Shown here piece by piece: positions 44,721 through 53,817 of a stretch of 64,000 nt of DNA (the first letter of the stretch is position 1; every line of letters begins with the position of its first letter). The translations under genes were made by a program, and so were the position numbers. Under the pieces are notes generated by a model. It saw nothing but the letters and a program-made list of their open reading frames with translations, was not told the origin of the DNA and ran no database searches. This stretch comes from Jiella mangrovi (GTDB taxonomy: Bacteria > Pseudomonadota > Alphaproteobacteria > Rhizobiales > Rhizobiaceae): assembly GCF_017815135.1 (NCBI RefSeq), contig NZ_JAGJCF010000002.1, positions 124,001-188,000 of the forward strand. Direction: 5' to 3'.

Positions 44721-45304
44721 GTGCGGCGCTGATCGGCAAGATCTGCTGGGTGCTGATGGTCGTCGGCTGGTACGCCATCCGCTATCCGTTCGAGCGGCGG
44801 GCAAAGCGCGGCCGCGTCAAGAAGACCTCGCGCGGAAGAGCCGAGACGATCCGCATGCTGATCTCGCTGTCCGGTCTCGGCATCGTTCCAGGCATTTTCG
44901 TCGCGACCGGCTTTCCGCGCTTTGCCACTTATGACCCATCGCCGATCCTGACCGGCCTCGGCATCGCCGCAATGATCGCAGCGCTCGTCCTGTTTCGCCT
45001 GACCCACAAGGCGCTTGGCAAGATGTGGTCGGTCTCCCTCGACATTCGCGAGAAGCACCGGCTCGTCACCAGCGGTATCTATCGCCGGGTGCGCCATCCC
45101 ATGTACACGGCCTTCTGGACGATGGCGCTGGCCCAGGCGCTGCTTCTGCCGAACCTCGTTGCCGGGCTCGCCGGCCTCGTCGGCTTCGGCACGCTCTACT
45201 TCCTGCGCGTCGGCCCGGAAGAGGCGATGATGGAAGAGACCTTCGGCCAGGACTATCGCGACTATCGCGCCCGCACCGCGCGGCTCATCCCGGGCGTCCA
45301 CTGA
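44717..45304 (+). CDS. ICMT-like membrane methyltransferase, second copy
   Basis: 195 residues with four or five membrane helices. C-terminal ICMT features are strong: KMWSVSLDIREKHRLVTSGIYRRVRHPMYTAFW, then FLRVGPEEAMMEETFGQDYRDYRARTARLIPGV, in which the RHPMY and E-E-x-M-x-x-x-F-G-x-x-Y blocks bind SAM. The substrate is probably a membrane lipid or isoprenoid carboxylate. Its start overlaps the stop of the hydrolase gene. It is a different subgroup from the gene at 12715-13269. Confidence 0.88.
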   Translation: MSAALIGKICWVLMVVGWYAIRYPFERRAKRGRVKKTSRGRAETIRMLISLSGLGIVPGIFVATGFPRFATYDPSPILTGLGIAAMIAALVLFRLTHKALGKMWSVSLDIREKHRLVTSGIYRRVRHPMYTAFWTMALAQALLLPNLVAGLAGLVGFGTLYFLRVGPEEAMMEETFGQDYRDYRARTARLIPGVH

Positions 45305-45526
45305 AGCCAGGGGGCGAATCTTCGCCCCGGCACAGCGCCAGGCTGAAACTGCGACGCAGCCCGGAACCGAGGCGACCGGCCCGTGTTTGTTAGCCACGAC
45401 GGCAACGACCGCCGCTTCTGTCCCTCGCTGCCGCGCCATCTGCCCGGTTCGGCTCCCGTCGTCTCGCTTCCCGCGCTCCGACCGCGCGCCCCGGCGCGGC
45501 AGAGAAAGTCTATCGTGTCGCCTTCG

Positions 45527-46825
45527 ATGCCCCATCGCTCCGACCAGAATGACCTCGGCGCAGCCGACACATCCACCCGTTCGACCTCGGTGAAGGCGCT
45601 TTCGGCGCTGAATTTCTTGCTCGCCGACGTCCGCGACGGTCTCGGCCCCTTTCTCGGCGTCTTCCTGATCGGCAAGGGCTGGGACGCGGCGACCATCGGC
45701 TACGTCACCACCATCGGCGGCATCGCCGGCATGCTGGCGACGACGCCGCTCGGCGCGCTCGCCGACGCGACGAAGGCAAAGCGCGCCATCGTCGCGGTCT
45801 GCGCCATCCTGACGATCATCGCCTCGCTGGCGATCCTGATCTTCCCGACCGTCCCTGTTGTGGCGGCCTCGCAGATCGCGACGGGCGTCGCCGGCGCGGC
45901 CATCGCCCCGGCGATCGCCGCCCTCACCCTCGGCATCGTCGGCCAGAGCGGCCTTGCCCACCAGCTCGGCCGCAACGAGGCCTGGAACCACGCCGGCAAC
46001 GGCATCGCGGCGGTGCTCGCCGGCGTCTTCGGTTATTTCTACGGGCTTCCAGCCGTCTTCGTCCTGATGACCGTCCTTGCCGTCTTCTCGCTGATCGCGC
46101 TGGCCCGCATTTCGCCGAAGGACGTCGACCATGACACCGCCCGCGGCCTCGAGCCTCGCAATGCCGGCGGCGAGCCGGGCGCGCCGGAAGGGTTTCGCAC
46201 GCTCCTCAAGAACCCAAGGCTTCTGGTGCTCGCCGGAACGCTGATGATGTTTCATCTCGGCAATGCGGCGCTGCTGCCGCTGCTCGGGCAGAACGTTGCC
46301 GCCAAGGGCTCCGTCGATCCGGCCGCCTACACTGCCGCGACCATCGTCATCGCGCAGCTGACGATGATCCCGCTTGCCCTCGTCGCCTCGAAGATCGCCG
46401 AATCGCGCGGCTATTACTGGCTCTTCCTCGCCGCCCTGATCGCCCTGCCGATCCGCGGGCTGATAGCCGGGACATGGCATTCGCTCTATGCCGTCCTGCC
46501 GGTGCAGATGCTCGACGGCGTCGGCGCCGGCCTCCTCGGCGTCGCCGTCCCCGGCATGGTGGCGCTGATCATGCGCGGCACCGGCCGCGTCAATGTCGGC
46601 CTTGGCGCGGTGACGACGCTGCAGGGCGTCGGCGCGTCGCTGAGCCCGGCGCTCGGCGGCTGGATCGCGACGGCCTACGGCTTTCCCGTGGCGTTCCTGT
46701 CGCTGGGCGCGATCGCCGTGCCCGCCGTTCTCCTGTGGCTCGCCTTCGGCGCCTTGATGCGTCCGGCGCTCGCAGCGCAGGGAAACAAGGGACATGCGAC
46801 CCGCGAGGCGGCCGAAACCGCATGA
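45527..46825 (+). CDS. MFS transporter
   Basis: About 432 residues from ATG 45527 (GTG 45515, preceded by AGAGAAAG, is an alternative); the open frame further upstream has no membrane character. About 12 membrane helices, with the loop GALADATKAKRAIVAV in the position of the conserved MFS loop between helices 2 and 3. Substrate unknown. Its stop overlaps the start of an ArsB/NhaD-like transporter by ATGA, so the two are probably made together. Confidence 0.88.
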   Translation: MPHRSDQNDLGAADTSTRSTSVKALSALNFLLADVRDGLGPFLGVFLIGKGWDAATIGYVTTIGGIAGMLATTPLGALADATKAKRAIVAVCAILTIIASLAILIFPTVPVVAASQIATGVAGAAIAPAIAALTLGIVGQSGLAHQLGRNEAWNHAGNGIAAVLAGVFGYFYGLPAVFVLMTVLAVFSLIALARISPKDVDHDTARGLEPRNAGGEPGAPEGFRTLLKNPRLLVLAGTLMMFHLGNAALLPLLGQNVAAKGSVDPAAYTAATIVIAQLTMIPLALVASKIAESRGYYWLFLAALIALPIRGLIAGTWHSLYAVLPVQMLDGVGAGLLGVAVPGMVALIMRGTGRVNVGLGAVTTLQGVGASLSPALGGWIATAYGFPVAFLSLGAIAVPAVLLWLAFGALMRPALAAQGNKGHATREAAETA

Positions 46826-48090
46826 CGGGCTTTTCGTCGCCGGAGCTCCAGACCGCCGCGACCGCCGTCATCTCGGCGCTGGCGATCGGCGGCGTCATCG
46901 TCCGTCCGTTCGGCTGGCCTGAGTGGATCTTCGCCACGGCCGGCGCAGCGCTCCTCGTCACCGCGCAGCTGCTGCCCCTTTCGCAGGGGCTTGCCGGCGT
47001 CGCCTCGGGCACCGACGTCTATTTCTTCCTCACCGGAATGATGCTGCTCGCCGAGATCCCCCGGCGCGAAGGCCTGTTCGACTATCTCGCCGCCCGGGCC
47101 GCCCGCGCCGCCGGCGGTTCGCCGCTCGGGCTCTTCACGCTGGTCTACGGCGTCGGGACGCTCGTCACGGTGTTTCTCTCCAACGACGCGACGGCCGTGG
47201 TGCTGACGCCGGCGGTGATCGCCGTCACCCGCGCGGCGAAGGCGGAAGACCCGCTCCCCTATCTCCTCATCTGCGCCTTCGTCGCCAACGCCGCCTCCTT
47301 CATGCTGCCGATCTCCAATCCCGCCAATATCGTCGTCTTCGGATCGCAGATGCCGCCGCTGACGGAATGGCTCGGCCGCTTCGCCCTGCCCTCGGCGGCG
47401 GCAATCATCGCGACCTATCTGATGCTGCTCTTCGTGACGAAGCAGAGGCTTGGAAGCGCGATCGATTCCAGCGCCGAGACCCCGGAGCTTTCACGCGGCG
47501 GCAAGATCGCCGCCTTTGGCCTCGTACTGGCGATCATCGCACTTCTGACCGCCTCCGCCCTCGGGGCCGAACTCGGCCTGCCGACCGCCCTCGCGGGCCT
47601 TGCGACCCTCGTCCTCGTCGCGATCGGCGAAAAGCGCAGCCCGCTTCCGGCGCTTCGAGGCGTCTCCTGGACGACGCTCATCCTCGTCGCCGGGCTCTTC
47701 GTCATCGTCAGGGCGCTCGACGGCATCGGTCTCGAAACGGCTCTCGTCGCGGCGCTCCGACAGATCGTCCAGGATGCAAGCAGCCTTGCCGGGCCGATCG
47801 TCGGCGCCGCCGTCGCCGTTGCGACCAATCTGACCAACAACCTGCCTCTCGGCCTCGTCGCCGGCGGCGTGGTCGAAGCGGCGCACGTGCCGGCAGAGAT
47901 CGCCAGCGCGATCCTCGTCGGCGTCGATCTCGGCCCGAACATCTCGGTCACCGGCTCGCTGGCAACGATCCTCTGGCTCATGGCGCTTCGCCGGGAAGGC
48001 ATCGATTACGGCGCACTGGCCTTTCTCAAGGTCGGCATCGTCGTGACCCTGCCGGCACTGGCCCTGGCTCTCCTGGCACTGATGGCCTGA
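46822..48090 (+). CDS. ArsB/NhaD/SLC13-like (ion transporter superfamily) permease
   Basis: About 422 residues with about 11 membrane helices. Conserved blocks are FFLTGMMLLAEIPRREGLFDYLA, TVFLSNDATAVVLTPAVIAV and ATNLTNNLPLGLVAGG; the two N-D/N-N helix-break motifs are typical of the ArsB/NhaD permeases. These move arsenite, Na+/H+ or organic anions. There is no arsR, arsC or arsH near, so arsenic is not supported beyond family. It ends 3 bases before the stop of the convergent helicase gene. Confidence 0.87.
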   Translation: MTGFSSPELQTAATAVISALAIGGVIVRPFGWPEWIFATAGAALLVTAQLLPLSQGLAGVASGTDVYFFLTGMMLLAEIPRREGLFDYLAARAARAAGGSPLGLFTLVYGVGTLVTVFLSNDATAVVLTPAVIAVTRAAKAEDPLPYLLICAFVANAASFMLPISNPANIVVFGSQMPPLTEWLGRFALPSAAAIIATYLMLLFVTKQRLGSAIDSSAETPELSRGGKIAAFGLVLAIIALLTASALGAELGLPTALAGLATLVLVAIGEKRSPLPALRGVSWTTLILVAGLFVIVRALDGIGLETALVAALRQIVQDASSLAGPIVGAAVAVATNLTNNLPLGLVAGGVVEAAHVPAEIASAILVGVDLGPNISVTGSLATILWLMALRREGIDYGALAFLKVGIVVTLPALALALLALMA

Positions 48091-48093
48091 GCC

Positions 48094-49971
48094 TCAGCCC
48101 TTTGGACGGCGATCCTTGCGCGGTTTGCCCTGCGGTCCGCCGCCGGGTGCGGCTGCCGCCGCCGGGGCGCCGTCGGGCTTGCCACCCTTGCGATGGAACG
48201 GCTTCTTGCCCCGCGGCTGGTCGAAGCCACCTGGCTTACCTCCGCCCGCAAACGGCTTGCCGCCCTTGCCACCCGGCTTGCCCTTGCCGAACTTGCCGCG
48301 CGGCGGCGCCTCGCCGGCCGGACCATCGGCCAGAGTGATGGTGATGTCGTCGCCGTCGCTGACCTCGGCGGCGCTCGCGAACTTCTTCGCGACGCTCTCG
48401 GCGATCTCAAACTTGGTCTCGCGATCGAAGATCTTGATCGCGCCGATCTCCTGGCGGGTGATCTTGCCGCGCCGGCACAGGAGCGGCAGGATCCATTTGG
48501 GGTCGGCGTTGTTGCGCCGGCCGACATCCATGTGGAACCAGACGACCGGCCCGCCTCGCACGTGGTCCTTGCCGCTAGTCCTTTCGCCGCGTTCGCCATC
48601 GCCCTTGCGGCCCTTGCCGGCGAATTCGCGCTCCCTGGCGACCTTCATATCCGGCCCGAAGCCCGGATCGAAGACATCCTCGGACGAAGGCAGCCGGGCG
48701 CGATAAAGCCGCGCCAGCGCCGATGCGAGATCTTCCGGGCTGCGGGTTTCGAGCAGACGCTTGGCCGCCGCGAGGTCTTCTTCGCTCGCAGGTTCCGTCA
48801 GAAGCGGATCGGACAGAAGCCGCTCCTCGTCGAGGCGGCGGATGGTTTCGGCCGAGGGCGCACCGGACCAGACGGCCCGGATAGTCGCCTCGGCCATCAG
48901 CCGCTCGGCCTTGCGGCGGCGCGAGATCGGCACCAGTAGCGCCGAGACGCCCTTGCGGCCCGCCCGGCCGGTGCGGCCGCTTCGATGCTGAAGCGTTTCG
49001 GCGTCGCTCGGCAGTTCGGCATGGATGACGAGATTGAGGCTCGGCAGGTCGAGGCCGCGCGCGGCAACGTCGGTCGCCACGCACACGCGCGCCCGGCCGT
49101 CGCGCATCGCCTGCATCGCCTGGTTCCGCTCGGCCTGGCCGAGCTCGCCCGAAAGCGTCACGACGGAAAAGCCCCGCTCCAGAAGGCCCGACGACAGATG
49201 GCGCACGGATTCGCGCGTGTTGCAGAAGACGATCGCGCTGGGCGATTCGGCCTCGCGCAGGACGTTGACGATGGCGTGCTCGACCTCGTTGGGCGCGATA
49301 CGGATCGCCCGGTATTCGATGTCGACGTGCCCGGATGCGCCCTTCGCAACCTCGATGCGCTGGGCGGACCGCTGATAGCGCTTGGCCATCGCCATGATGG
49401 TCTTCGGCAGCGTAGCCGAAAAGAGCAGCGTGCGGCGCTCGGCGGGCGTTGCCTCGAGCAAAAATTCCAGATCCTCGCGAAAGCCGAGATTGAGCATCTC
49501 GTCGGCCTCATCGAGCACCAGCGCCTTCAACGCACCGATCTTGAGCGCGCCGCGCTCCAGGTGATCGCGCAGCCGCCCGGGCGTGCCGACGACGATGTCG
49601 GCGCCGCGATCGAGCTTACGCCGCTCGGCGCGCGGATCCATGCCACCGACGCAGGTGACGATCTCGGCCCCCGTATGGGCGTAAAGCCATGTGAGTTCCG
49701 TCGTGACCTGGATCGCCAGCTCGCGCGTCGGCGCGACGATGAGGGCCATGGGAGCACCAGCGGGAAGAAAACGCTCGTCATGACCGATCAGATCACCCGC
49801 GATCGCAAGGCCATAGGCGATGGTCTTGCCCGAACCGGTCTGGGCGGAAACGAGGAGATCGCGGCCCGCCGTCCCGTCCTCCAGCACCGCGTCCTGGACG
49901 GGCGTCGGCTCCTCGTAGCCGCGCTCGGAAAGCGCCCGGACAAGCGGGGTGATGGTGGTACGAAACGGCAT
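48094..49971 (-). CDS. DEAD-box RNA helicase with DbpA RNA-binding domain
   Basis: 625 residues. The helicase core has SAQTGSGKTIAYGLA (motif I), APTRELAIQV (Ia), VVGTPGRLRDHL, VLDEADEMLNLGF (II), FSATLPKTI (III) and RSGRTGRAGRKG (VI). A DbpA-type RNA-recognition domain lies at about 480-560 (VWFHMDVGRRNNADPKWILPLLCRRG), then a long Gly/Lys-rich tail with GKGKPGGKGGKPF and similar repeats. Such helicases assist ribosome assembly or mRNA turnover in the cytoplasm. The tail is low complexity and probably RNA-binding. Confidence 0.95.
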   Translation of the reverse strand: MPFRTTITPLVRALSERGYEEPTPVQDAVLEDGTAGRDLLVSAQTGSGKTIAYGLAIAGDLIGHDERFLPAGAPMALIVAPTRELAIQVTTELTWLYAHTGAEIVTCVGGMDPRAERRKLDRGADIVVGTPGRLRDHLERGALKIGALKALVLDEADEMLNLGFREDLEFLLEATPAERRTLLFSATLPKTIMAMAKRYQRSAQRIEVAKGASGHVDIEYRAIRIAPNEVEHAIVNVLREAESPSAIVFCNTRESVRHLSSGLLERGFSVVTLSGELGQAERNQAMQAMRDGRARVCVATDVAARGLDLPSLNLVIHAELPSDAETLQHRSGRTGRAGRKGVSALLVPISRRRKAERLMAEATIRAVWSGAPSAETIRRLDEERLLSDPLLTEPASEEDLAAAKRLLETRSPEDLASALARLYRARLPSSEDVFDPGFGPDMKVAREREFAGKGRKGDGERGERTSGKDHVRGGPVVWFHMDVGRRNNADPKWILPLLCRRGKITRQEIGAIKIFDRETKFEIAESVAKKFASAAEVSDGDDITITLADGPAGEAPPRGKFGKGKPGGKGGKPFAGGGKPGGFDQPRGKKPFHRKGGKPDGAPAAAAAPGGGPQGKPRKDRRPKG

Positions 49972-50321
49972 GAAATTTCCTTGAGGGGGGCGCCCCGCGC
50001 CAGAGGCGGGATAGTTCGCCGCCGTGCCGCTCCTATGGCACAGCGCGGCCCACGGTTCAAATCCGCGCCGGACTCATCGACACGCATGTCTGCGCCGTCG
50101 ATGCTCGAAACGACGTTGCATCGACGAGCATCGCCGAATACCAGCCTGATCGAACACCTCCAAGAATAGAAGAACGGCACCCGCCGGTACACCGGACGAA
50201 GCTGCGCGAAGTCGCATCAAATTCAAGTCCAATTGAACGATTCTCGTATCATGTCTTAAACGCTTGTCCTCGATACTGTCAGCTGATCTGCCGATCCTGC
50301 GAATACTCAAGGCTCAATGGC
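49972..50321. other. Intergenic region between helicase and MHYT genes
   Basis: About 350 bases between two divergent genes. It holds a 9-bp inverted repeat CGATGCTCG/CGAGCATCG (50099-50107 and 50125-50133) and AT-richer sequence around 50215-50260 that would suit the promoter of the MHYT gene. No RNA gene or reading frame is convincing. The helicase leader may be structured, as for other cold-induced helicase genes. Confidence 0.4.
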
Positions 50322-52373
50322 TTGCCGATAATCAGCTGCATCTTCACAGAATACGACCCATGGATGACGGCGCTCGCGGCGGTGATGTGCGCCATCGGTT
50401 CCGCCATCACCGTGAGGCTATGGACCCGAACCCTTCAGGCGACCGGGCGGATGCGAATCGACTGGGCCTTTCTGACGAGTGTCACAGCCGGCGCAGCGAT
50501 CTGGGCCACCCATTTCATAGCGATGCTTGGCTACGACCCCCCGGCTGCAGCCACCTTCGATCCGCAGCTGACGATCATCTCCATCCTGATCGCCATCCTG
50601 GGCACCGGCATCGGATTTTATCTATCCGCGATGCGACGAAAAGGGATGGCGTGGCTACTCGGTGGATCGACAATCGGCCTGTCCATCGCCGCAATGCATT
50701 ATGTCGGCATGTTCGCTTACCGGGTCGATGGCATCGTCACCTGGAACGACGGCTATATCGCCCTCTCCCTCGCCGGTTCGATCGGCCTGTCCCTCGTTGC
50801 AACGAAATTCGTCCTCGCATCGCTTGACGAAGGGCGTGATCGGCGCGCCACGCGTCTTTTGTCCATCGGCTTTCTCATTGCTGCGATCGTGACGCTGCAT
50901 TTCACCGGAATGACCGCCTTCCATGTCTCGCCGATCGCCGGTTTCTCCGCAGGCGCCGACAGCGAGGCCTTCGGAGCGATGGCCTTGGCCATTGCGACTG
51001 CGGCATTGATCATCGTCTTCACCGGGCTCTCCAGCCACCTGATCGACAACGACACCCGCGCGGCACAGCAGAGGGAGCTGGAACACATCGCCAATCACGA
51101 CGAACTCACCGGCCTGTGGAATCGTCGCCGCTTCTCGGCCGGATTGGCCGAGGCGTTTGAAACCCGCGAGGCGGGCATCGATCCGCTCTTTCTCGTCATG
51201 ATCGACCTCGACCGGTTCAAGTCGGTCAACGACACCCTCGGTCATGGCTTTGGCGACCGTGTTCTCGAGATGGTGGCAAACAGGCTCCGCAAGATTGTCG
51301 GCAGGGAACGCCGGATAGCACGGATCGGCGGCGACGAATTCGCCATTCTGGTGACGGACGCAACGGAAGAGGACGTCGCCGATCTCTGCCGTTGCCTCGT
51401 CGAAGTGATGTCGCGGGCAGTCGTCGTCGATGGCCACGTCATCGAAATGGGGACGAGCATCGGCGCGGCCCAAGCCTTTCGCGACGGAGCCTCGCGCGAT
51501 GAACTCGTCCAGAACGCCGATATCGCCCTTTATGCAGCAAAGGCGGAGGGCCGGTGCTGCTTTCGGTTCTACGTGAGCGAAATGTCGCAGAACGTCCAGC
51601 TGCGCCGGACCCTGGAAACCGATCTGAGGCGCGCCCTCGGCCGCGGTGAACTCGCCGTCCAGTACCAGCCGCAGGTCGATGCGAAGACCGGCGCCTATAC
51701 GGGCGCAGAAGCCCTGTTGCGCTGGTACCATCCCGAAAAAGGCTTGATCCCGCCGACCGACTTCATACCGCTGGCGGAGGAAATCGGCCTCATCAACGCG
51801 ATCGGAACCTGGGTTCTGCGGCAGGCTTGCCTGGAGGCGACGAACTGGCCGCGACACATGGGCGTTGCCGTCAACCTCTCTCCCGTGCAGATCATGGACA
51901 GGCGCCTTCTGCGTTCGATCAAGACGATCCTGTCCGAAACCGGCCTCGATCCCAAACGTCTCGAACTGGAGATCACCGAAACCGCGCTGCTCGGCAACGA
52001 TGAACAGGCCCTGGCCACCTTGTCGGCGATCAGTGACTTCGGCGTCGCGATCGCGCTGGACGATTTCGGCACGGGATATTCGTCGCTCAGCTATCTCCAC
52101 CGCTTCCCGATCGACCGCATCAAGATCGACCGGTCGTTCCTGCAGAGCATCCCCGAGGACAGCGACAGCGCCACGATCGTCCAGGCGATCACCCGGCTCG
52201 GTGCCAATCTCGGTATGAAGGTCACCGCGGAGGGTATCGAGACGGAGGTGCAGCAGCGCTTTGCCAGCAACGCGGGTTGCGACACCCTGCAAGGCTATTT
52301 CTTCAGCCGTCCCGTCACGAGCGCGCAGCTGATGTCCGTCCTGGAAACAACGCTTCGGGCGGGGGCTGCATGA
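50322..52373 (+). CDS. MHYT-GGDEF-EAL membrane cyclic-di-GMP enzyme
   Basis: 683 residues from TTG 50322. The N-terminal MHYT domain has seven helices with the repeated motifs WATHFIAML, AAMHYVGMFA and LHFTGMTAF, which are proposed to bind copper and sense oxygen, CO or NO. The GGDEF domain has HDELTGLWNRRRF and RIGGDEFAIL; the EAL domain has GAEALLRWYHPEKG, NLSPVQI and DDFGTGYSSLSYLH. Both catalytic domains look intact. The TTG start is needed to complete the first MHYT helix. The stop overlaps the BLUF gene start (ATGA). Confidence 0.94.
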   Translation: MPIISCIFTEYDPWMTALAAVMCAIGSAITVRLWTRTLQATGRMRIDWAFLTSVTAGAAIWATHFIAMLGYDPPAAATFDPQLTIISILIAILGTGIGFYLSAMRRKGMAWLLGGSTIGLSIAAMHYVGMFAYRVDGIVTWNDGYIALSLAGSIGLSLVATKFVLASLDEGRDRRATRLLSIGFLIAAIVTLHFTGMTAFHVSPIAGFSAGADSEAFGAMALAIATAALIIVFTGLSSHLIDNDTRAAQQRELEHIANHDELTGLWNRRRFSAGLAEAFETREAGIDPLFLVMIDLDRFKSVNDTLGHGFGDRVLEMVANRLRKIVGRERRIARIGGDEFAILVTDATEEDVADLCRCLVEVMSRAVVVDGHVIEMGTSIGAAQAFRDGASRDELVQNADIALYAAKAEGRCCFRFYVSEMSQNVQLRRTLETDLRRALGRGELAVQYQPQVDAKTGAYTGAEALLRWYHPEKGLIPPTDFIPLAEEIGLINAIGTWVLRQACLEATNWPRHMGVAVNLSPVQIMDRRLLRSIKTILSETGLDPKRLELEITETALLGNDEQALATLSAISDFGVAIALDDFGTGYSSLSYLHRFPIDRIKIDRSFLQSIPEDSDSATIVQAITRLGANLGMKVTAEGIETEVQQRFASNAGCDTLQGYFFSRPVTSAQLMSVLETTLRAGAA

Positions 52374-52804
52374 GCGGCAATCAGGCCACGCCGGTCCTTC
52401 GAATCCTCTACAGGAGCAAAGCGCACCCGATCCGGAACACGGCGCTCTCTCATCGGGCGATCGAGGAAATCGTCGCCGCCTCGCGTCGCCGCAATCTGGC
52501 AGACCGGGTGACGGGTGTGCTTCTCAAGGTGGAAGACACCTTCATCCAGGTCATCGAGGGGGAACAGGGCCCGACCGAGGCCGCGTTCGAACGGATCTGC
52601 TGCGACGAGCGGCATTCCGGCCTCGTCCTCGTCGACATGACGACGGCCAACCATCGCCTCTTCCCGGCGTGGTCCATGGCCTATGTCGCCTCGGACGAAC
52701 TCCCGCCGCGCTTGCAGATCAATGTGAAGCTCAAGACCATTGCGATCGCCATCGAGACGAGGCCGGACACGGCGCTCGAACAGATGCAGACATTGCTGGA
52801 GTGA
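52370..52804 (+). CDS. BLUF-domain blue-light photoreceptor
   Basis: About 144 residues from ATG 52370, coupled to the MHYT gene. A complete BLUF domain is seen: VLRILYRSKAHP with the light-active Tyr, AASRRRNLADRVTGVLL with the flavin-contacting Asn, DTFIQVIEG with the key Gln, then CCDERHSGLVLVDM and FPAWSMAYV with the conserved Trp and Met. It binds FAD and signals on blue light. There is no output domain, so it must act by protein contact, most likely with the coupled c-di-GMP enzyme. Confidence 0.92.
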   Translation: MSGNQATPVLRILYRSKAHPIRNTALSHRAIEEIVAASRRRNLADRVTGVLLKVEDTFIQVIEGEQGPTEAAFERICCDERHSGLVLVDMTTANHRLFPAWSMAYVASDELPPRLQINVKLKTIAIAIETRPDTALEQMQTLLE

Positions 52805-52855
52805 TCCGCCGCGCCGCGCGCCTTGGCATAGACGAGGCTCGGGCGCAAATTTCGA

Positions 52856-53710
52856 TTATCCTCGCTTTGACGAATAGTGGCAGAGAGGTGGGCGAGGCAC
52901 TCCGCGGAATCTTGCGCTCATCCCCTCCATCCAGCCCGCTGCCATTGTGATCAGCTTTATTTCCATGAAGGTCCACTGATTTTTCGTTTGGGCTTCGTCG
53001 GTCGGCTCGATTTGCCTCATTAACTTCCAGCTAGGGCTTCCGTCAGCTTCACATTCGGCCGTCAATGCGTCTGTGCGGATGAGCTCGTCGAAATGCGTCA
53101 TGAAAAAATCGTGGTCGCGCCGAATGTCCTCGATTTCGGGGCGCAAGGCACACTCCCCGGTCGTCAGCTGAAAACCCATGGGAGTCCGCAAGGGATCGTC
53201 CGAGTAAAAGGCGATTTCGCCGGCGCGCAGCCCAGCGGCGATGAAATCGACATACGCGTGAAATGCCCTCTCCGGATCCCACAGGCGTGTTCGCTGAAGG
53301 TTTTCGTAAAGTCGGTCGCCGTTGACGAAGCAGGGCATTCCCTTTCCCGCTTCATCGTCGGCGAAAAGCGAATCCGTCACCTCCGGGTCGGATGGTTTGA
53401 CCTCACTCGTAATCTGCGGGACTTCGATCGTGCAGCGGGAAGGCGCGAGAACGAGCCAGGAGCCGGTTTCGACCGCGCCATGATCTGCGCGCGCCATCTG
53501 CGCGAGTTCGTCGATCGCGGCCCCATCGAACCCGGCCGCCATGGCTGCCTGGCGCGTCGATGGACCTATGGCGCAGCCTTGGCCGGCGAAAAACGCGGTC
53601 AGTCGATTCCCGTCTTCAGCTGCATGCGTCGGTGCTGCCAAAACGATATGGATCGACAGTCCCATCATGTAGGGCAGTAAGAAACGCAGATGACCGAACA
53701 AGGCCGACAC
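52856..53710 (-). CDS. Secreted protein of unknown function
   Basis: 284 residues with an N-terminal hydrophobic segment ending IVLAAPTHAAED, consistent with a signal peptide (in-frame ATGs at about residues 15-16 would also do). The mature part has paired cysteines (GQGCAIGPSTRQAAMAAGF, SRCTIEVPQIT, MPCFVNGDRLYE, TGECALRPEI, AECEADGSPSWKL) and no membrane helix, suggesting a disulfide-bonded periplasmic protein. I do not recognise a family. It is convergent with the BLUF gene, 51 bases apart. Confidence 0.72.
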   Translation of the reverse strand: MSALFGHLRFLLPYMMGLSIHIVLAAPTHAAEDGNRLTAFFAGQGCAIGPSTRQAAMAAGFDGAAIDELAQMARADHGAVETGSWLVLAPSRCTIEVPQITSEVKPSDPEVTDSLFADDEAGKGMPCFVNGDRLYENLQRTRLWDPERAFHAYVDFIAAGLRAGEIAFYSDDPLRTPMGFQLTTGECALRPEIEDIRRDHDFFMTHFDELIRTDALTAECEADGSPSWKLMRQIEPTDEAQTKNQWTFMEIKLITMAAGWMEGMSARFRGVPRPPLCHYSSKRG

Positions 53711-53817
53711 CCTCAGTTTGATCCAGAGTTCGGCCGAGAGCTAAGCGCGCCTGACTTTGATTCAAGCCAGCAGGACCGCTGCATCTTGCTCGTCGCTGTC
53801 ATAAGGGATGAGCGCAG

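Noticed and set aside
44624-46795. Long minus-strand frame of about 720 codons opposite the hydrolase, ICMT and MFS genes
   Set aside because: Composition is arginine/glycine/aspartate-rich with no motif, typical of antisense to high-GC membrane protein genes.
46822-48090. Arsenic resistance operon
   Set aside because: Only the permease fold suggests it; arsR, arsC, arsH and related genes are absent, so the substrate is left open.
50655-52292. Minus-strand frame of about 545 codons opposite the MHYT-GGDEF-EAL gene
   Set aside because: Shadow of a gene with intact catalytic motifs.
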